NCBI GenBank assembly: GCA_905233955.1
Contig: CAJOFQ010000002.1
Span: 6,594 to 70,593 of the forward strand
DNA: 64,000 nt
From: an uncultured Lachnospiraceae bacterium
Lineage (GTDB): Bacteria; Bacillota; Clostridia; Lachnospirales; Lachnospiraceae
Reading direction: 5' to 3'
Shown here: piece after piece, positions 63,794-64,000 of the stretch
Layout of the letters: every line of letters starts with the position of its first letter
Numbering within the stretch: position 1 is the first letter of the stretch
Program-made: the position numbers and the translations under genes
The notes under the pieces: generated by a model
What the model was told of the DNA's origin: nothing
Databases searched by the model: none
What the model saw: the letters and a program-made list of their open reading frames with translations, nothing else

Positions 63794-64000
63794 TCATGCC
63801 TTCGCTAATATGCGTTCCACCAGTTTTACACATTCCGCTGCATCCCTGGAATATCCATCAGCCCCTATTTCATCTGCAAAGCTTTCAGTAATACAGGCGC
63901 CGCCTATTACTATTCTGGAAGTGCAGTTCATCTCTTTTGCCTTTTCAACTACTTCCTTCATTCTCATCATGGTGGTAGTCATAAGTGCCGATAAGCCTAT
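63794..64000 (-). CDS. Cobalamin-binding domain protein, C-terminal fragment at window edge
   Basis: The frame is open through the right edge, so only the last 68 or so residues are present. They match the end of a B12-binding domain as in methionine synthase and corrinoid proteins: GLSALMTTTMMRMKEV, then RIVIGGACITESFADEIGA, then DGYSRDAAECVKL. This part holds the loop near the lower face of the cofactor. The missing N-terminal region would show whether it is a MetH-type homocysteine methyltransferase or a small corrinoid protein. The RBS of the next gene overlaps its end. Confidence 0.85.
   Translation of the reverse strand: MGLSALMTTTMMRMKEVVEKAKEMNCTSRIVIGGACITESFADEIGADGYSRDAAECVKLVERILAKA

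Overview
The window is about 64 kb of a low-to-mid GC, gene-dense bacterial chromosome, most likely an anaerobic Firmicute of the Lachnospiraceae (Butyrivibrio/Pseudobutyrivibrio-like). This is inferred from strong AAGGAGG-type ribosome sites, a type III glutamine synthetase, a homoserine acyltransferase with Glu111, separate purine-end enzymes (PurO-type cyclohydrolase plus a stand-alone AICAR transformylase) and many two-component/c-di-GMP proteins. No rRNA, tRNA, CRISPR array, insertion sequence or prophage gene was seen. Both window edges cut through context: the left 150 bases hold no gene, and the right edge truncates a cobalamin-binding protein.

Layout, left to right. (1) 0.15-3.8 kb, minus strand: rluF-ligA-metA. 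(2) 3.9-5.5 kb: a membrane-anchored triple SH3b protein with its own promoter and terminator. (3) 5.6-18.75 kb, minus: one long nitrogen operon, asnB-glnN-gltB-gltD-glutamine synthetase-ANTAR regulator-pyrG. Nearly every enzyme makes or uses glutamine. It starts from a good promoter, and a strong intrinsic terminator lies inside its leader, which suggests attenuation. (4) 19.0-20.5 kb, plus: an NhaC-type antiporter. (5) 20.6-22.6 kb: HD protein and cardiolipin synthase. (6) 22.7-26.8 kb, minus: a ChvE/MmsAB-type monosaccharide ABC transporter.

(7) 26.9-33.5 kb, minus: the most unusual part. Three tightly packed signalling genes encode a REC-GGDEF-GGDEF'-REC-HD-GYP protein, a membrane pseudo-histidine-kinase with a C-terminal Hpt domain, and a hybrid histidine kinase whose C-terminus is a complete DegV (fatty-acid-binding) domain. 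Together they look like a phosphorelay joining a lipid-binding module to c-di-GMP turnover. (8) 33.7-37.1 kb, plus: an SPFH/zinc-ribbon/TPM trio resembling Bacillus YdjI-YdjG-YdjH, without PspA. (9) 37.1-38.9 kb: a dCache diguanylate cyclase.

(10) 39.0-43.9 kb, minus: a sulfate ABC transporter (binding lipoprotein, a single fused CysT-CysW permease, CysA) followed by a LacI-family regulator. The promoter region holds three LacI-type operators, two of them identical, and is shared with a divergent dCache chemoreceptor (44.3-46.4 kb). (11) 46.5-48.6 kb: cellobiose-type PTS IIB, IIC and IIA. (12) 48.9-53.2 kb: a small XRE regulator with an 18-bp perfect palindrome upstream, lysA, ackA and tmcAL. 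(13) 53.3-59.0 kb, minus: an acidic membrane protein, then hisH-hisF-ung-purO-AICAR transformylase, a set that makes AICAR as a histidine by-product and returns it to IMP. (14) 59.1-64 kb, minus: CheV, a lipoprotein, a histidine kinase/response regulator pair, a small membrane protein and the truncated B12-binding protein.
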